Part shown: piece by piece, positions 36,163-50,067 of the stretch
How the letters are laid out: each line of letters starts with the position of its first letter
How positions within the stretch are numbered: the first letter of the stretch is position 1
Notes under the pieces: model-generated
Told to the model about the DNA's origin: nothing
Database searches by the model: none
What the model saw: only the letters and a program-made list of their open reading frames with translations
NCBI RefSeq assembly: GCF_000002595.2
Contig: NC_057012.1
Location: 7,682,676 to 7,746,675, forward strand
Direction of reading: 5' to 3'
DNA from: Chlamydomonas reinhardtii
Lineage: Eukaryota; Chlorophyta; Chlorophyceae; Chlamydomonadales; Chlamydomonadaceae
DNA length: 64,000 nt
Program-made: the position numbers and the translations under genes

Positions 36163-39100
36163 TCAGTTCTTGCCTCCAGCCTGGACCAGCGGTTGCTTTT
36201 CGAGGTCATCACTCTTCTCCTGAGTCAGGACCGCCGCGGGGGGCGGGCTCGTCTGCTGAATCTTCTGGATGTTGTACCACGTCACGCCAGCGAACGCAAC
36301 GCCGTAGCCGAACAGCTGCAGCGTTGTGACGGGCGACCTGCAGGGAACCACAGCAACTGGGATCAGTACATGTGCTGCATTTGCAGATTCACACAGCGCC
36401 AGTCGACTCACCCGTACAGGAGGACCGAGAGCATGATTAGTAGCCAGTCCTGTTGTTGAGGAAGTTAAGCGGTGTCATCACATCAGTGGGTGGTGTGGAC
36501 CACCAGGGGGAGGGTAGGAAGCCAGTTGCCAGACCCCATGCCCTGAAAACCCGTGGGACCCCCCTTGAGCCTGACGAAAACGGCCTAAGGAAGGGGGTTT
36601 TACTCAACCATCTGATAAATGAGAGGTGCCAGTGGACTCCTCTTGACAGGCTCTACCCGCCGTGGGCCTTCCACATGACTTTGGAACGCGCGGGACTCCA
36701 TCCAAGGCAACGTCCAGACCCACCCCACCCCGCGCGAGGACAGCAATACACACTCGGTCGTGTCCATAAGCACATAGGATGAACCAGCAACGCACACCCA
36801 GTGTACGTTCCCGCGAAGCGGCCTTGGGACCCTGGCATGCTAGTGCACATATGCCGACATGTCTTGACGTTTCCCAGCCACAATGCAGGAACGGACTGCC
36901 CCTTGCTGCACATGCGCTTGTTATGGCACTACAAGCACAGTTGCATCATGTCGTGCTGGATTTGGCCCGTATGACTGCATTTTGGGCTCCTCCCGAATTC
37001 CGTCATGACACCGTCCCGAAACCCGGGGACACCCCAAGGACGACGACCGACGCCCCAACCTCGACCCCCGAAAACTTCCTCAGAACTTTCTCAACCGTTC
37101 AAATCTGAAAGCAGATTCTGAACGCTGCGTTGAGCTGTAGATTTCAGGCACGGGGTTACTCTGCGGTTGTCCTACTACCCCTGGTGTGGACGGTCATCTG
37201 AGTGACGCAACTTCCTAATTGCCCATATCACTCAAGCCAATGTTACCTTGATGACGCCGGCGATGTTCATGGTCAGGGCGCTGGAGCGCCCAATAAGCAA
37301 GAACACTGACATGTTCAGTGCTGCGGCAGGAAAACAGCGAAGGCCGTTAGAACCGCGAGGATATGATTGCTTGCCTGCGTGCCGGACGTGTCGTAGAAAC
37401 GTTGCGCGACAAGAAACAGCATCCCCCGCAAGCGCAGGCCACTCACCGAGCGCGGCAACGCATGACAGGCTGATCAAGCCGTAGGGCACTTGCAGGTCGG
37501 TGGCGGCGAACAGCTTGGGCGCCTCGATGAAGGTAAAGGGGAAGCACAGGAACAGGAAGCAGGCGGGCGCGATGTAGTAGAGCGTAGTCACGGGGTTCAG
37601 CTTGATGCCGCGGGCCTGCAGACAACGGGTCATATATGCCACCAGGGTCGAGTTTAGTGCTGCACACTGCGCCATTGAAGTCCCATCATTGCGCGCAGAG
37701 TGCCAGGCTGTCCATTACCGTAGTGTCCCTTTCCGTGTCCCTACATCGCCTTTTACCGGAGCCCCCAGCCCTGCACCTGCCCTAGTTCCATTGTCCGCCG
37801 CTTTGACCCACCTGCAGCAGCAGCTGGATGAGCACTAGGCGGAAGGACTCGGTGACGATGGAGCCCATCTGCAGCGTGAAGCCCAGCAGGTCGAACTGGA
37901 TCTCACCTGCAGCATGCGCAGCATGTAGCAAAACCAGGCGTCATCAGGTTTGAATGCAGCGGAGCAGGAGGGGGCAGCCAAAAGAGGCAATAGAAACAGT
38001 AACATGAACTGGACGAACCGAACAGATACTGGCCGCACGATGCAAACGTTAACACGCGCCGTTTCCGCCGGCCGGGCATGCGGCCACCCAACCCCGCCCT
38101 CCGCGCCAAGCCGCGGGTCGCATAGACTCACCGTACGAGGCAGTGCCGACACCAATGGCCACCACCACCAGGTTGGCCGCGTAGCGGAAGCTGTAGCGCT
38201 CCGTGCCCAACAGCAGACCCGTGAGGAACACGGTGACAGGCATTTGGGCCTGTTTCCAATTCAGCGCGCGAGGGCACAGCACATCAAGCACGAACGCCAG
38301 CATTCCGTCAGGCTCGGCAGCACACTTCGACCGCCGATGAGCAAGCAAGCGATGCCATGTTTCCTTCCTCAGCCGCCAGCCGTTTTCTTTGCAAACCGCA
38401 CCTTGACCATCTGGATGAAGGACACGGACAGGTACAGGTAGGCGGCGTTGCCCAGCCACAGCGTGCCGCTGAACAGCGCCGCTATGGGCACCACGTTGCT
38501 GCGAGGTGCGGGGGGCGTTGGGACGTTACAACAGAGCCCGGAGAGGAGCGATATTGTTGGCTGCATACTGCTGTTTGCTCACGACAAATTCATACTTACA
38601 TACCCTACCCCGGCCGCTTTACTCACTTGAAGTACATGGTGTTGTCCATGTCTATGGCCTTGACAAAGCCCAGCTTAATCAGCGCAGTCGCCACAGCCGA
38701 GCAGAAGGCCATGTGCGACAAGGTGAGCGCGATAGGAAAGTGGAAACCAGCGAAGTCCAGAATGTACCTTGGGGGGGGGGGGGGGGTACAAGCAGTGCCA
38801 GGGCCCTATGTGGTTCAGGTACTGGATCAGCATTGGTTAATCAGCATAAGGCGTCGGATGCTTGTGAGCCCCGCAGTTGCGAGGATTGTTGAGAATTCGC
38901 GTGGAGGCTGAGCAGGAAGGCACGCGTGCACTGGCCATGCTCAGTCTGGTAGGCTCACGGTAAGCACATCCCCGACAACTCAATGCGCGCTCAGCCCCAT
39001 AAGTACTTACTTATTGACCAGGATGACCACCGCCGACAGGAAAATCCATAGCACAGTGTACCTAAAGCATCGGGCATCCGTCGTGTCAGGACCGGGCCCG

Positions 39101-39298
39101 GATATATGTGAGGCACTCTAAAATCACTACCCAAGCACTGAGCAACCATTGGTACAAGCAAACACCACGGAGCGACCCTTCCTTCCCGATCGGCATTGCA
39201 ACAGCAAGTGCTGAGCCTAAACTAATCCTCGCCATATCAAGCTCATACTGGACCTACCCATATGTTACAACATGTTGCATGTACGCCGATTGGCTCAT
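36163..39298 (-). CDS. Triose-phosphate/sugar-phosphate translocator-family transporter
   Basis: Ten exons (39298-39258, 39061-39011, 38767-38627, 38498-38402, 38249-38132, 37906-37812, 37615-37447, 37320-37247, 36449-36412, 36337-36163) give 332 residues. The protein is nearly all membrane spans and follows the plant sugar-phosphate/phosphate translocator pattern: [106 protein letters not shown]. This belongs to the KT/KV-type group of the TPT branch of the drug/metabolite transporter superfamily, often in Golgi or ER membranes. No plastid transit peptide is seen, so a secretory-pathway location is more likely than the chloroplast envelope. The short first exon is inferred from phase and similarity. 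Intron 8 is 797 nt, far longer than the others. Confidence 0.85.
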
Positions 39299-39490
39299 TC
39301 TTGCGAAATCCTTTGTTTCAGTATGTTTGCAAGTTTGGTGTAGGTGTAGTTTGACGTCTCTGTTGTTAAACAGTGATATGTAAATTGATGGGTAAAATAG
39401 AACCTCAACCCTCTGGAAGAGCGACACATAGTCCCAATACCCTACCCGGGATGGGTCGTGGTTGCCAGCGCCAGCACTGGCGTGACTGTG

Positions 39491-39588
39491 TGATGGGACA
39501 GTGTCAAGGCAGGTTGGTAAAGTCCCGTAGGTTGCAGCTGATTCCCAGAACCCAGCAGATGACAAACAATTTGCAACGGCAGGGCAGT
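39491..39588 (-). mobile_element. SINE-like retroposon, copy 3
   Basis: A 98-bp copy in minus orientation, 5'-truncated relative to the longest copy, flanked by a perfect 16-bp duplication CACTGGCGTGACTGTG (39475-39490 and 39589-39604). Confidence 0.85.
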
Positions 39589-39719
39589 CACTGGCGTGAC
39601 TGTGGAGTGTGGGGCTCTGACCTGCAATGCCGCCCGGCGTGCGGCTGGGTTGGCAATGCCCCTGTGCCAGGCGTGTGGGCGGGATATGTGTGATGGGGAC
39701 CGCCGGCACTACTTTTTTG

Positions 39720-40113
39720 GGACTGTGTTGTTGCTCGGGCGCTGCGGGAGAACATGGCTATGGCAATGATGGGGTCCCCTCCTGACACGGCTGATGACTG
39801 TTTCTCCCGTGCTGACCTATGGTTGGTGCAGCCGCCTGCTGGGCTGGCGCCGCCGGTGTGGGATGTAGTGTGTTTGGCTGCGCTGTCTGCCCTTGACTCG
39901 GGCCGGCAGCAGGTGATTATGACTGGCTTGCGTGTGCGTCGGGCTCTGACGTCTGCGGAAGTCATGCGCATCAGTGTGTCCATTATTGCTGACTTCTGGG
40001 GCCGGCTGCAATCGTATGTTAGCCTCGGCCTCCGCCCGAAAGCCTGGGCCGCGATGCCTGCGCACCACCCGTTCCTCTCGCGGGGTGCGGGTGACTGTGT
40101 GCTGCTAGTATAG
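39720..40113 (+). mobile_element. Possible 3' end of a non-LTR (LINE) retrotransposon
   Basis: An open frame reads VSIIADFWGRLQSYVSLGLR, then KAWAAMPAHHPFL and a stop. This resembles the end of the ORF of L1-like elements of volvocine algae, where FW, a short helical run and HPFL close the protein. No reverse transcriptase motif lies upstream, so at most a 5'-truncated fragment is present. It rests on memory of a family pattern. Confidence 0.3.
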
Positions 40114-41445
40114 TATTGCCTGATGATGTGGGCTCCCCGTCCCCCTCGCCTTAATTTGCTGTGGGAGCGGTGTGCCTCTGGTGTATGCGCTTTGGGTGTG
40201 GGGCGTCGACGTGGGCGTCGCCGGACTACGTGCCCAGTGTACCTGCGTTGACACCTCGCCGGTTTGATTGCGCTTCGTGCGCTAGTGCGGTTTGCTGTAC
40301 GTTGGTGGGGCTTTGGCGGGCCTTGGCTTAGCTTCGACTCGCTGTGCAGCTGCCGAGACACGCTTTACGCGAAGACCTGTTGCACGGTTGTGGAAGGTCG
40401 GTAGCCAACTGGGGGGAGGGTGGTTTCCCTTCGGGCCGGAGATGGTCCCTCTTGACCTGGGTGCTGGGCACCCTTGCTTGGCCGGACTGTCCCTTCTTTG
40501 TAGTATCGCAACCATAGGCTTGGCTGGGTCTGAAGTGCTTGACAGAGGGCTCTTTCTCATCGGGCCCTTTCTCATCGGGCCCGAAATGGTCCCTGCCCTT
40601 GCGTGGCTGGCCAACGACAATGAGCCATGCATGGACACTGCCCTCCCCTGATATTGCGGGATATCTTGCTTTCTGCTGCGCCGGAGGGTCCACTTCAGCA
40701 AGGCGCATGCCCAGGTCAGAGGCCACCATAGACAGCTGCGCCCGGCCATTGCTTTGTCACAACCATCCTGCAACCATCTGCCGGTTTGTGCCTTGCTCTT
40801 CACCGGTCCCTTCACTTTCCCCCACAACCGAATTAGGTCTGTAAGGGCAGCCGAGGTTGGTACTCAGAGGGACAGGACAGGCTGGACAGCAATCCTACTC
40901 CAGCCATCGGCTCATCGCTACCAGAACCAGAACGGAGGGTGGGAAGCTCCACCGACTCGGCTAACTCGGATGGGGGGGGGGGGGGGGTCGGTCGCCAATC
41001 CACCATTTTTCGGCTAACCTAACTAGTGCAAGCGCCCCCGCTTCGGCAAGCTGAGGTATCCGACTCGGCAACCTACTTGTTGGCAGACGGGTGGACATGT
41101 CCACAAGTCGGTCCGTCAGAATGTGTTCCCAAGGCGGATCATTTCACATAGCGATAGAGCTGACCGATTGGCACCAACCTGACAAAAAAACTAAGGGGTT
41201 CTGAGGTTTTTTGGGGGGTTGTACGGCAGGGGGGACCGGTCGGTCGGTCGCACAGGGGGTTCGAGAGGTTTTGTGGCATGGGGTAAACAAGTTTGTTCCT
41301 AAACCCCCCTTGAACCTTCCCTTCAATCCCTCCACAAAAATCGCTTGTGTTCTGCTGCGGCAGGTAAGACCGACAACACGTCTGCGTTCGTTTCCGCCGT
41401 CTCCACCGAGTGAAGCGGAGACGCGGCTCCATCTCGTCCCCTAGC

Positions 41446-41506
41446 CCTCAGCGGCTGCGACCTGCCTTAACTCTGTCCCATCGCACAGACCTCAGCGGCT
41501 GCGACC
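41446..41506 (+). mobile_element. Minimal SINE remnant between 17-bp direct repeats
   Basis: The 27-bp segment 41463-41489 matches only the 3' tail of the SINE-like family (TGCCTTAACTCTGTCCCATC). It is bracketed by perfect 17-bp copies of CCTCAGCGGCTGCGACC (41446-41462 and 41490-41506), which I read as the target-site duplication of an extremely 5'-truncated insertion. Confidence 0.65.
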
Positions 41507-41595
41507 GCTCCTCTTCCTGCCACTCGCTTGCCGCTGGAGTTTCCGCCAAGAAACCTGTACATGTGGAAGACTCGTCTTCTGCGAACCGTCACGGT

Positions 41596-41600
41596 TTACA
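41596..41600 (-). terminator. TGTAA polyadenylation signal of the L6 gene
   Basis: TTACA on the plus strand, about 285 nt past the stop codon at 41884. It is the first TGTAA on the gene strand. Confidence 0.4.
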
Positions 41601-41883
41601 AACACAGGTCCACTCATGCAAAAAGGCTGGCCCTCTGGAGGCCTCCTGACCATTGCCTGTGAGGCCACACAAGCACTGCATCTAGCTCAATCAAACATGT
41701 AGGCTGCTCACTTGCTGCCTGTCCCGCAAGCCGCCCGCCATGGGCCTTGCCACCTCTTGCTCCTGCTATACTCTTTGCTCCAATCGCTGGTGCTCGTTGC
41801 TCCTCCCCACTGGCACTTGAAGTGCAAAGGTTTCCACAGCACCAACATCGCCCACATCGAACTCAAAACTGTAACCAACGCAT

Positions 41884-43246
<1,363 letters not shown>

Positions 43247-43426
43247 CTAGACAAGGACTGACTTGTTGCTGTGAGCTGGAGTGTATGTGGAGCCGTCCAT
43301 GCCAGTCGGGGCCAATGCAGAGTTTGTTTCAGGCTTTCAGCAGCGTATGATGATTCTCTTACTTATAAATTTGGCCATGTTAGCCAATGCCAATTAGTTC
43401 CTGAGCCTTCCTAGTTTGCAAAGTAC

Positions 43427-46400
43427 ATGGACAAGCGCGCTGCGGACGGGGCCGCAGGTGGCGCGCCAGCACCAGCACCCAAGCGTGGCAGGTACATATT
43501 GTAGATATCAGTGGCGTACCGTGGCCATCAATCGCGCAGAAGCCTTGGCGATCTGCTTTGGTGCTGTAATGGCGTGCCAGTAGGGTCGTCGTCACCAGCA
43601 TGCTTGGTTACTGGTGGTTTGATGCACGTCGTCCTGCAGGTGGGATGCGGGACCGGACCCTGGCCATGCTCGGGCCCCAGTACCAGGGGTACCTGGCAAC
43701 CCGGCAGCGGCAGCGGCAGCGTTGGCTGCTGCCGTGGCAGCCAAGTATGCGCCGCCAATAGGCGTGCGGCCGCCGGCACCGATGCTGGGTATTCCGGGCC
43801 TGGGTCTGACCCCCGGCGCTGCGGCGGCCGTTGCCCAGGCTGCGGCCGCTGCGCTGCAGAAGCTGCCACTGGCGACGGCTGCGGCACCATCCGGGCTACC
43901 CGCTGCGCCTGCCACAGCTGCAGGGGCTGCGGGCGAGGCCGCGGCAAAGCCCTCGTTGAGCCTGGAGGCTCTGGAGAAGGCGAAGAAGGCGTTACAGCTT
44001 CAGAAGGAGATCAAGGAGAAGCTTGCCAAGTCCAAGCTGGCGCAGGTGGGGGTGGTGACGCGATGCTGGGCGTTGTGTACCATACTGACTTTGCTCGTGG
44101 CCCATGCAGCTGGCATCCAAGCTGCAGCCTCCCGCCGCACCGGGAGCAGCGGTGACGAATGGCGGAGCTGCTGTGCCACCATCGGCAATACCTGGTGAGT
44201 CTAAGTGGGCATACGATATTGCAAATGGTTTTTCTGATGGGCCATTTGTTTTCCGGCATGCACGGCGCCTCACGATTGATGTGCGCACGCCATTCGCGCT
44301 GTAACACAGGCGTGCGGCCGCCCCTGCTGCCCGGTCTGGGTGCTGCTCCGCTTGCGCCCCCCATCAGACCGGTGAGTACATCGGGGAAGTACGTCATTGA
44401 CGGAACACCGTTCGGGCGGCTTCAGTGCTCTGCCGCAGGTGCGAGTCGACCAAACTTGCGTACAGTAACCCAGCATCCAAAGCCATCTCTCTGTGTGCGT
44501 GCTGCACTTGCAGCCTCCTGGCATCACCAGCGTGCTGCCGCCTCCCCTGCTTCCGCCGGTCGCCCCTGAGCCGGAGGAGGAGACGGGCGCCTTCCACGAC
44601 CCCATCCTGGACCGTGGTGCAGCGGGGCGGCGCGGCGAGCGGCGGCGGCGCGCCGGCTTTGACTTCGTGCAGGAGGGCCGCTTCCAGCGCGAGGCGGAGC
44701 TGTTCAGGTGCGGGCAGTGCCGGCTGGCGGAGAGGTTTAGCCAACATGGTTAGACACACGGATGCACAAAACCAGGGTGCACGTTTTGTTAGCCACCCTC
44801 AGCGCCTTCCCTTCTGCGCCCCGCCCGATTCTTGTTGCATAGATTCAGCATGCACCGGATCCGAGCCACCGCCTGCTCCTGTGTGCCCCGCCCGCAGGAT
44901 GAAATCGCAGCTGGGCTCGGGCGCCTTCCGTAAGGGGGCGCCGCGTGTGAGCGGCCCGCTCAGTGGACCCGGCCGCCTGCCGCTCCCCGGGGCTCCGCCG
45001 GGGTCTGCAGGTGGTGCAGGCGGCGGTCTGGCGGGCCTGGACGCCAACCTGGTGCCGCTGGGCGTGCGGGAGGTGGTGCCGCAGCGCGAGGCCACGCCCG
45101 TGCCCGAGGTGCGGTGCGGCGTGATGCGGGCGACAATACGCGGGGCGAGTAGTCTATTTCGCCTGCGACTCTTTGTCTTGGAGCCTTGCATTGCAATCCT
45201 CGCACGATGCCACCCGCAGGCCGAGCCTGTCCCTGCGGTGGAGTGGTGGGACCGCGGCCTGCTGGCGCACGGCTCACTGGACCAGGACGTGCCGGAGCTG
45301 CCCGCGGCCGCGCTGCTGCCGCGCCTGCTGCCGCTCAAGGAGGCAAACGGGGAGGGCCCGCACGGCGGCGACAGCGGCCGCATGGACGAGGGCGAGGGCG
45401 AGGACGGGCTTCGCGTGTCGACGCTGGCAGAGGCGGCGGAGGCCACGGCGGATAGCAGACAGCAGCTTGCCGCTGCGGCGGCTGCAGCGGCGGCGGGGCA
45501 GCTGGGCGCCTTCCGTGTGAAGGACGCTCGGGTGGGTTCTAGGAGTGGTGCATTCAGGCCAATGTCTTAGAGACGGCTGTTGACAGCTGTTGTACATGTG
45601 TTTGCTCCGACTGTTGATTCATACCCCGCCCCTCCGGCCATCGTATCATGAGTCATGTCCGGGAATCCTCCCCTCCCCTCCACCTCCTCCAGATCACCAT
45701 CTACGTGGAGCACCCGGTGCCGCTGGACCCGCCCGCCGAGGCGCCGCCGCCTCCGCCGCAGCCGCTCAAGCTGACCGCCAGGGAGCTGAAGAAGCTGCGC
45801 ACGCAGCGGCGCTTGGCGCGAGACAAGGAGAAGCAGGAGCTCATCCGGCAGGGTGAGGGGCGCTTGTGGGGCACGTCAGCACATTGTGTGCACCCGGTGC
45901 TGTGTGGACCACATTTGTTACACGGACGTGTGCAGCGGTTGCTGGGCCTGTTCGCTTGCGCATCCACGTGCATTCGCGGTTTCGCAATTGCACCGCTGAA
46001 ACTGTCTTCCCCACGCTCCCCCCTCAGGTCTGCTGGAGCCGCCCAAGCCCAAGGTGCGCATTGCCAACCTGCACCGCGTGCTGGGCACCGACGCCTCGCT
46101 GGACCCCACCGCCGTGGAAAAGGAGGTCCGCAAGCAGATGGCAGAGCGCCAGGTGCGTGCAGCAGAAGAGGGGCTGCCGGCGGGCTGTGTGCATGGACGA
46201 TGGGTGTTTGTCGCCCATCAGAGCGCACAGGTTTGTTGCCAGGACAAGTGCCTCCTCATTTTCTACTTCTCTAATGCACATGCGGTCCACCCGCAGGCCG
46301 CACACGAGGACCGCAACCTGGCCCGCAAGCTGACTCCGGCGGAGCGCCGCGACAAGAAGCTGCGCAAGCTGTTCGGCGTGGCGGCGGTGGAGGCGGGCGT

Positions 46401-47479
46401 CACCGAGGTGGCGGGCGCCGGCAAGAAAGGCGGCGCCGCAGCGGCTGCAGCGGCCTCCGGCGCCGCGGCCGCTGCTGCAGGCGTGGACCTGGTGTGCTCC
46501 GTGTACCGGGTGGGGCGGCTGACGGACCCGCAGCACCGGTTCAAGGTGGACGCCAACGCCCGAGAGAACCACATGACGGGTGAGTGCACCCCCGCATATG
46601 CGTGGTGATGACACGACGCCGGTACGGTGTGTCCCTCGCCCTCACCGCCGCACCGCCGCCGTCCTGCTGACCCCCACCTGGCGGGCTGCAGGCATGACCA
46701 TCGTCAGCGACGACTTCAGCCTGGTGGTGGTGGAGGGCGTGGACAAGGCCACGCGCAGGTGGGCGAGCTAGGGCGGCGCCTGTGTCCGTTGGACGTTGAA
46801 CCTGCATTTGGAGGCCACGCTGGCTCACTACTATGGTGCTACAGTATCAGTAACAGCCGCACCGCAACGTGGTATGGCTCTGCATGACTTACTGCCTGAC
46901 GCACTCCGTGCCGATCTACGGTGTATATCCCAAACCCCCTTCCGCCCCACAGGTACCTGAAGCTCATGATGCGCCGCATTGACTGGTCCACCGCGCCCGC
47001 CACCGCGCCGCCGCCCGGGGGCAGCCGCGACGCCAACGGGGACGCGGCCATGGAGGACGAGGACGAGGATGCACCGCCCAATGTGTGCACACTGGTAAGC
47101 CACAGCAAAGGGCTCTGCGTTCGTCCGTGAAGCCGATGGCAGGGCTACTGTGATGCAGGTCTTGTTCCTCGCCCACGTTCCCTGCACGGACAACGTTAGG
47201 CCGACATTGGTGCATGCGTCGAAGGGATACCGATGAAAGCTGTTTGCAAAAACCCAAACCCAACACGCATTGCACCGACAACGCTTGTTGCACCTGCGTA
47301 TCCACTATGCGCAGGTGTGGCAGGGCACGGTGCTGCGGCGCGCCTTTGTGGGCTTCCGCACGGAGACGGTGCGCTCCGCCGCCGCGGGCCGCCAGCTGCT
47401 GGAGGAGCTGGGCGTGGGGCACTACTGGGACGCGGCGGCGGGGGCCACAGAGGGCGAGTCCGTGCCGTACACGCTGTGA
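43427..47479 (+). CDS. PRP3: U4/U6 snRNP splicing factor PRP3
   Basis: Thirteen exons (43427-43491, 43640-44045, 44110-44194, 44310-44371, 44514-44707, 44898-45108, 45220-45531, 45693-45852, 46028-46152, 46297-46579, 46692-46758, 46953-47094, 47315-47479) give 758 residues. The Ala/Pro-rich N-terminus ends in a Lys-rich helix (EALEKAKKALQLQKEIKEKL). The PRP3 domain is clear: RFQREAELFR, EWWDRGLL, ITIYVEHPVPLDPP, RELKKLRTQRRLARDKEKQE and GLLEPPKPKVRIANLHRVLG. The C-terminal DUF1115 region includes GMTIVSDDFSLVVVEG, RYLKLMMRRIDW and WQGTVLRRAFVGFR. PRP3 holds the U4/U6 duplex in the tri-snRNP of the nuclear spliceosome. Its poly-Ala inserts and an acidic loop (EDEDED) are lineage-specific. The reconstruction is consistent throughout. 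Confidence 0.92.
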
Positions 47480-47921
47480 GGGCGCTGCGCAGTGACAAGT
47501 GGGCGTTTAACGGTGCATGTGTGCGCGTCTTGCGCATTTCCGGGGATTGGAAGGTCCAGGTAGGCTAGGCGCCTAAGGCACTGGTAGGGCCCCCACATGC
47601 CGACGAAACCAGCAACTGGTGTATGCACAGTGTTTGCATCTGGCGCCATGATGGCGATGGACGTGATGGTGCTACGCATGGCGCTGGGACAGGATAGCAT
47701 CTCATGACCACCCCGGCTCTTCCCGGGCTGCTCATTGAACATGTTCGGGCATGGGCACTGGCGCCTGTCACGATCCAAAGGACAAGGCAGTGGCCCGGCA
47801 GCGGATTGCAGGGTGCCCCAACGGATGGGTATTCCGGTGTTGTCAAGCCCCCGCTTTGTGACAGTTGCAATTTAGCGTTAGTGGCGAGCTGGCGGCGGAA
47901 CGTGCTTCGAATTCCTTGGAT

Positions 47922-48096
47922 GTGTGATGGGACAGTGTTTAGGCAGGTTGGCGAGGTCCCGTAGGGTGCAACTGACGCCCAGACCCCAGCAGATGGCAAA
48001 CAATTTGCAACGGCAGGGCAGTAGTGCGCGGCTGGTCGAACGCCGGAGTTACTGTACCGACAAGTTGCTGGCTGGCCATGAAGTGTGCTAATGCGC
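47922..48096 (-). mobile_element. SINE-like retroposon, copy 4 (longest)
   Basis: A 175-bp copy in minus orientation with a perfect 11-bp duplication ATTCCTTGGAT (47911-47921 and 48097-48107). It is the longest copy in the window and so the best guide to the full element. Its 5' third contains GCGTTCGACCA, which resembles a pol III B box. Confidence 0.82.
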
Positions 48097-48175
48097 ATTC
48101 CTTGGATACCTCAGGCACGCTCAGGCAACTCCGGCCGCCTGATGGCCCTTGGATTGCCTGGGAGGCGGTGAAAGG

Positions 48176-48465
48176 CAGAGCTTGCATCTTCAGGGAGCAG
48201 CAAGAAATGGGCCCGAGTGCATGCCCTCGGCCCCTCGGGCGAGAAGCTTGGGCATTTCCGGAAGTGCATTCTCGCCGCATGGGGCTCAGTACGGTCCCCG
48301 AATCTCGCCTCCAATTTAGGGGGCGGAGCCTCTCCAAACTCTGAAACTAGGCGGCGTTGGTTCCCCGAATGCCGTGGGCGAGAACGTGGTTAGGCCCCCC
48401 TCGCTCGCGGCGGCGGCCTAGATGCAAGCCAGGGGAGGGCCAAGCCTCCCCTGATGCAAGCTCTG
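48176..48465 (+). mobile_element. hAT-type MITE, family B, copy 2
   Basis: A 290-bp element starting CAGAGCTTGCATCTTC and ending with TGATGCAAGCTCTG, flanked by a perfect 8-bp duplication GTGAAAGG (48168-48175 and 48466-48473). It is homologous in inverted orientation to 11802-12041, with the shared block GTGCATTCTCGCCGC and the shared CTTGCATCTTC ends, and has an extra segment near its right end. Confidence 0.85.
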
Positions 48466-48807
48466 GTGAAAGGCGCAGGGCGCCTGGGCGGTCCGGGGCT
48501 GATAGAAGACCTGTAATAGCGCAGTGACCGGCACGGCAATGACGAATGCAACTCCTCTCGTTTAGCAATTCCCACACAACATCCCTCTTGGACTGGGGCT
48601 GCCACGGGCTGCCTTGATTGGCCACTGGCATGGGACTCGTACGGCAGCGCGGTCAGTCCCAATTCGGCGTCCATTTGCAACGGTAGCCTGGAGTATGAGC
48701 AGTTCATTGTGAAGCATAGTAGGTGTAGTGCTATCACGGTCTGTCTATTGTGAGCCAGGGCTTGCGTCCTGAACTCCCCTCAATTCTTTGCAACACGTGA
48801 CGCTAAA

Positions 48808-50035
48808 ATGCTGGGTGAGCTCAGCCGCATGGAGGCTCTATATGTGTCGCAGCAATGCGGTCAACTTTCTTAAAGTGTTATTGAGGCTAAGCAACGAGGT
48901 GTTTCGGCGATTCCGCATGTCATCAACCCTTGTTCGGCCGCTCACGCTAGGATGCGCGCCTTGCCTGCTTCGCTTTCTACAATTTCCTTGCAGGCATGAA
49001 GCTTTCGCCTCGCCATGTGAGCTCGCGGGCCAAGCCGGCGCCGGCGATGCGCGGTCGCAAGGTTTGCGTCTCGGTGAACGCGGCAGCCCCCAAGATGGGC
49101 CAGGTTAAGAAGGTGGTGCTGGCCTACTCGGGTACGTCACATCACTGACCGGCAATTGCGTCTAGCTTGTGCCCTCGATCACTCGTGGCGTGCGGGACCC
49201 TAGTTGCTTGCAAGTAAATCGTTGTCAGGCGCATTTGCTGCGTACCATGCAGCACGTCATGTGAGTTTTATATGTTGCAATGCCCCAATTTGGCGCTAGC
49301 GGTGGTAGAGGCGTTCGCACGTGTTGACGCCCTTTCCGCGGTGTCGCTGCCCCTGGGCCACTAAACCCCCGCAGGCGGCCTGGACACCTCCATCATCCTC
49401 AAGTGGCTGCAGGACACCTACGGCTGCGAGGTGGTCACCTTCACCGCCGACCTGGGCCAGGTGAGGGCATGGGCTGCTTGGCGGCAGCAGCGTCCTGGTC
49501 CCCCCGGTCCCCTGCCCTCGTGCCGTGCGCTCCGTGATGCATCCTCACCCTCAATACGCCGCGCTCAGGGCGAGGAGCTGGAGCCTGCCCGCGCCAAGGC
49601 CGAGAAGATGGGCGTCAAGCAGATCTTTATTGACGACCTGCGCGAGGAGTTCGTGCGCGACTACGTGTTCCCCATGTTCAGGTGCGCACCGCCCGCCCCT
49701 CCCCACCGCCTAAACCGTTCGGCCTGGGCCCTGTTCCCGCGCGTGTGGCCCCCTGGTGATGCTATGGGCAGGTGTATCCTGGTACTGGGGTGACCCTGGC
49801 GTCTCCTTCCGCTACCCCCCTTGTCGTCCCGCTGGTCTGTCGCTTGCGGCAATCTGACGCCACCAAGCTGGCAAGCCCCTTACAACCCCGATTACGTTCA
49901 ACACCTCACCCCTCCCTCTGCAGGGCCAACGCGCTATACGAGGGCACCTACCTGCTGGGCACCTCCATTGCGCGCCCGCTCATCGCCAAGCGCCAGATCG
50001 AGATCGCCAAGGAGGTGGGCGCCGACGCCGTGTCG

Positions 50036-50067
<32 letters not shown>

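Larger units (their letters stand above)
39299..41595. other. Intergenic repeat region
   Basis: About 2.3 kb between two minus-strand genes, with a SINE-like copy (39491-39588), a candidate LINE 3' end (about 39720-40110), a poly-G run (40972-40987) and a SINE remnant (41446-41506). Nothing else is assignable; the stretch 40300-41400 holds only unsupported open frames. Confidence 0.45.
47480..48807. other. Intergenic gap holding two mobile elements
   Basis: Between PRP3 and AGS1. A SINE-like copy (47922-48096) and a hAT-type MITE (48176-48465) lie 80 bp apart; nothing else is recognised. No TGTAA is evident after PRP3. Confidence 0.5.

Noticed and set aside
48788-49108. 106-codon open frame overlapping the start of AGS1.
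   Set aside because: It runs in a different frame from the synthase and is crossed by the acceptor at 48993.
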